A stretch of DNA of 64,000 nucleotides from positions 1 through 64,000 of the forward strand of contig NZ_JANCMW010000004.1 of NCBI RefSeq assembly GCF_029207565.1, written 5' to 3'. The translations under genes and the position numbers were made by a program. The notes beneath the pieces were generated by a model. It ran no database searches. It was not told the DNA's origin and saw nothing but the letters and a program-made list of their open reading frames with translations. The stretch comes from Marinobacter iranensis (GTDB lineage Bacteria; Pseudomonadota; Gammaproteobacteria; Pseudomonadales; Oleiphilaceae). Below, piece after piece: positions 62,433 through 64,000 of the stretch (positions are counted from its first letter, which is position 1; every line of letters begins with the position of its first letter).

Positions 62433-63434
62433 ATGGAACAGTTCGATCTGGCCCTTATCTGGGCATTTATTATCGGTTTCGGCATCATTATGTATGTGCT
62501 GATGGACGGTTTTGACCTGGGCATTGGCATTCTCTTCCCCTTCGCGCCAAAAGAAGAGGACCGGGACACCATGATGAATTCCGTGGCTCCGGTCTGGGAT
62601 GGCAACGAGACCTGGCTGGTGCTGGGTGGCGCTGGCCTGTTGGCCGCGTTCCCCCTGGTCTATTCCACCATCCTGCCAGCACTGTACATTGGCGTGTTCC
62701 TGTTGCTGGCTGGCCTGATCTTTCGTGGGGTGGCGTTTGAGTTCCGCTTCAAGGCCAATACCTCTCGTTACCTCTGGAACTGGGCCTTCGCCGGTGGTTC
62801 AACGGTGGCGTCCTTTGCGCAGGGCGCTGTGGTCGGGGCCTATATCCAGGGCTTCGAGATTACCAACCGGGTATACACCGGCGGTGCGCTGGACTGGCTG
62901 ACGCCATTCACGGTTCTGACCGGCTTCGGGCTAATGGCAGGGTACGCCCTGCTGGGCTCTACCTGGCTGATTATGAAAACCGAGGGGCGCCTGCAGGAGT
63001 GGGCCTACAGGATCACCATTCCACTGTTGCTGGGCGTGCTGGGCGTGTTCGCACTGATCAGTATCTGGACACCGTTTGTGGACGAGATGGTGAAGGACCG
63101 CTGGTTCTCCAATATCACCATTATCTGGATACTGCCGGTACTCGCCCTGCTCTGCGCGTTCCAGGTGTATCGCTCCGTGCGCAACCGGTTTGAGGGCATG
63201 CCCTTCGTGGCCACCGTGGGGTTGTTTATTTTCACTTACCTGGGGTTGATTGTCAGTCGCTGGCCCTATGTGGTGCCGCCGGAGTATACGCTGTGGGATG
63301 CCTCTTCCGCCTACGGTTCCCAGCTGTTCCTGCTGCTCGGGCTGCTGTTTGTGATTCCCATAGTGCTGGCCTATACCGCCTGGACCTATTGGGTGTTCCG
63401 CGGCAAGGTGCGCGCTGGGGAGGGCTACCACTAG
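62433..63434 (+). CDS. cioB: Cytochrome bd-type quinol oxidase subunit II
   Basis: A 333-residue membrane subunit starting two bases after cioA. The MDGFDLGIGILFPF and VWDGNETWLVLGGAGLLAAFP blocks are hallmarks of CydB/CioB. It holds no heme but forms the heterodimer with subunit I. Eight to nine helices are expected. Confidence 0.94.
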   Translation: MEQFDLALIWAFIIGFGIIMYVLMDGFDLGIGILFPFAPKEEDRDTMMNSVAPVWDGNETWLVLGGAGLLAAFPLVYSTILPALYIGVFLLLAGLIFRGVAFEFRFKANTSRYLWNWAFAGGSTVASFAQGAVVGAYIQGFEITNRVYTGGALDWLTPFTVLTGFGLMAGYALLGSTWLIMKTEGRLQEWAYRITIPLLLGVLGVFALISIWTPFVDEMVKDRWFSNITIIWILPVLALLCAFQVYRSVRNRFEGMPFVATVGLFIFTYLGLIVSRWPYVVPPEYTLWDASSAYGSQLFLLLGLLFVIPIVLAYTAWTYWVFRGKVRAGEGYH

Positions 63435-64000
63435 GTGGTTGAGCAGGCCGTGGCAAGGCGTTGGTTGGGCGGGCTATCCGCCCACAGCCGGCCGCTGATC
63501 CTGGCGACGGTATCGGCGGGTGTCGTGGTGGGCATTGCCACCATTGTACAGATGGCACTGCTGGCAGGGATTGTCCATCAGGGCATCGTTGAGAAGGTAC
63601 CAGTTGATGAACTTTCCCTGCTGTTCACCGGTGCCATCGCCGCCATCCTGATCAGGGGTGTTGCCCAGGGGCTTCAGGCCCGTTATGCGGCACGCTGCAG
63701 CCGCACAGTACGCAGCGAGGTAAGGCATCAGATCAACCGTTGCTGGCAGGCCAGTGGGCCTGTTGCCATTGGCCAGACCTCCGCCGGCACCCTGGCCAGG
63801 GAATGGCTGGATCACACCGATGCCCTGCACGGCTATTTCGCCCGTTTCCTGCCCCAGATGATGCTTGCGGTGATTGTACCAATGATCATCCTGGTGGTGG
63901 TGTTCTCACTGGACTGGCTGGCCGGTGTGTTCCTGTTGCTGTCCGCCCCCCTCATCCCGCTGTTCATGGCATTGGTGGGGATGGGTGCGGAAAAGCTGAA
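63435..64000 (+). CDS. cydD: Cysteine/glutathione ABC exporter subunit CydD, N-terminal part
   Basis: The reading frame runs off the right edge; 188 codons are visible from a GTG at 63435 (GTG 63450 is an alternative). It has membrane helices such as PLILATVSAGVVVGIATIVQMALLAGIV and PQMMLAVIVPMIILVVVFSLDWLAGVF, in the transmembrane domain of CydD-type ABC exporters, with the family block GQTSAGTLAREWLDHTDALHGYFARFLP. CydDC exports reduced thiols needed for bd-oxidase assembly, fitting the cioAB neighbourhood. Confidence 0.8.
   Translation, partial: MVEQAVARRWLGGLSAHSRPLILATVSAGVVVGIATIVQMALLAGIVHQGIVEKVPVDELSLLFTGAIAAILIRGVAQGLQARYAARCSRTVRSEVRHQINRCWQASGPVAIGQTSAGTLAREWLDHTDALHGYFARFLPQMMLAVIVPMIILVVVFSLDWLAGVFLLLSAPLIPLFMALVGMGAEKL

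Overview
The window looks like chromosomal DNA from a marine gammaproteobacterium, most likely Marinobacter or a close relative. This is inferred from the gene content and protein character (a selD fused to an NADH-dehydrogenase-like domain, an AlgP-like Lys/Ala-rich protein, an OsmC-YcaO fusion, a TrkH K+ transporter, a cyanide-insensitive-type bd oxidase). No ribosomal marker is present. Nearly all of the sequence is coding and no gene-free stretch exceeds 300 bases.

Left end (1-2.3 kb): the tail of an IS66-family element ends at base 77. About 100 bp further on is a near-perfect XerCD dif site (183-210), so the window appears to begin at the chromosome terminus and run away from it. The skew of KOPS-like octamers (CCCTNCCC far outnumbering GGGNAGGG on the + strand) agrees. 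A MipA/OmpV barrel and a thioesterase follow.

2.3-16 kb: an MFS transporter, a rhodanese, a periplasmic binding protein, a TonB receptor, then two minus-strand operons. One pairs a thiamine-diphosphate enzyme with two small citrate-synthase-like proteins that seem to lack canonical catalytic residues. The other is YfiR, a sensor kinase with a periplasmic CHASE8-like domain, a single-domain response regulator and a REC-GGDEF-EAL protein, which looks like a c-di-GMP signalling phosphorelay. Two small convergent DUF1127-like genes and a LysR regulator come next.

16.7-31 kb: a RES/Xre toxin-antitoxin pair, a retropepsin-like protein with AcpH, a small outer-membrane barrel, TrkH, an esterase and acyltransferase, RecQ, a hotdog protein, an orphan binding protein, a chemoreceptor, a GNAT-nitrilase fusion and a PilZ-like protein.

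31-38.4 kb: a selenium locus. It holds an AlgP-like gene coupled to a fused NDH/SelD, a convergent SenB-type selenosugar synthase, and a PhnDCE-like ABC importer of the type annotated as a putative selenium-oxyanion transporter. SenA is not present, so the end product is open.

38.4-48.6 kb: hypothetical proteins, the YadGH ABC exporter, a DUF192 lipoprotein, an enoyl-CoA-hydratase-like protein without catalytic glutamates, a patatin phospholipase, an EamA permease, OsmC-YcaO and a MOSC protein.

48.6-57 kb: a complete seven-gene ABC uptake operon resembling the rhizobial glycerol (GlpSTPQV) system, ending in a fused dihydroxyacetone kinase. A divergent LacI-type regulator and two matching palindromic operators control it; uptake and phosphorylation of dihydroxyacetone or a related triose is the simplest reading.

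57-64 kb: a periplasmic alpha-carbonic anhydrase, an OmpR-type two-component system with PmrA/QseB-like direct repeats between them, tRNA-Leu(UAA), a methyltransferase, and the cioAB (cydAB) bd oxidase followed by cydD, which is cut by the window end.
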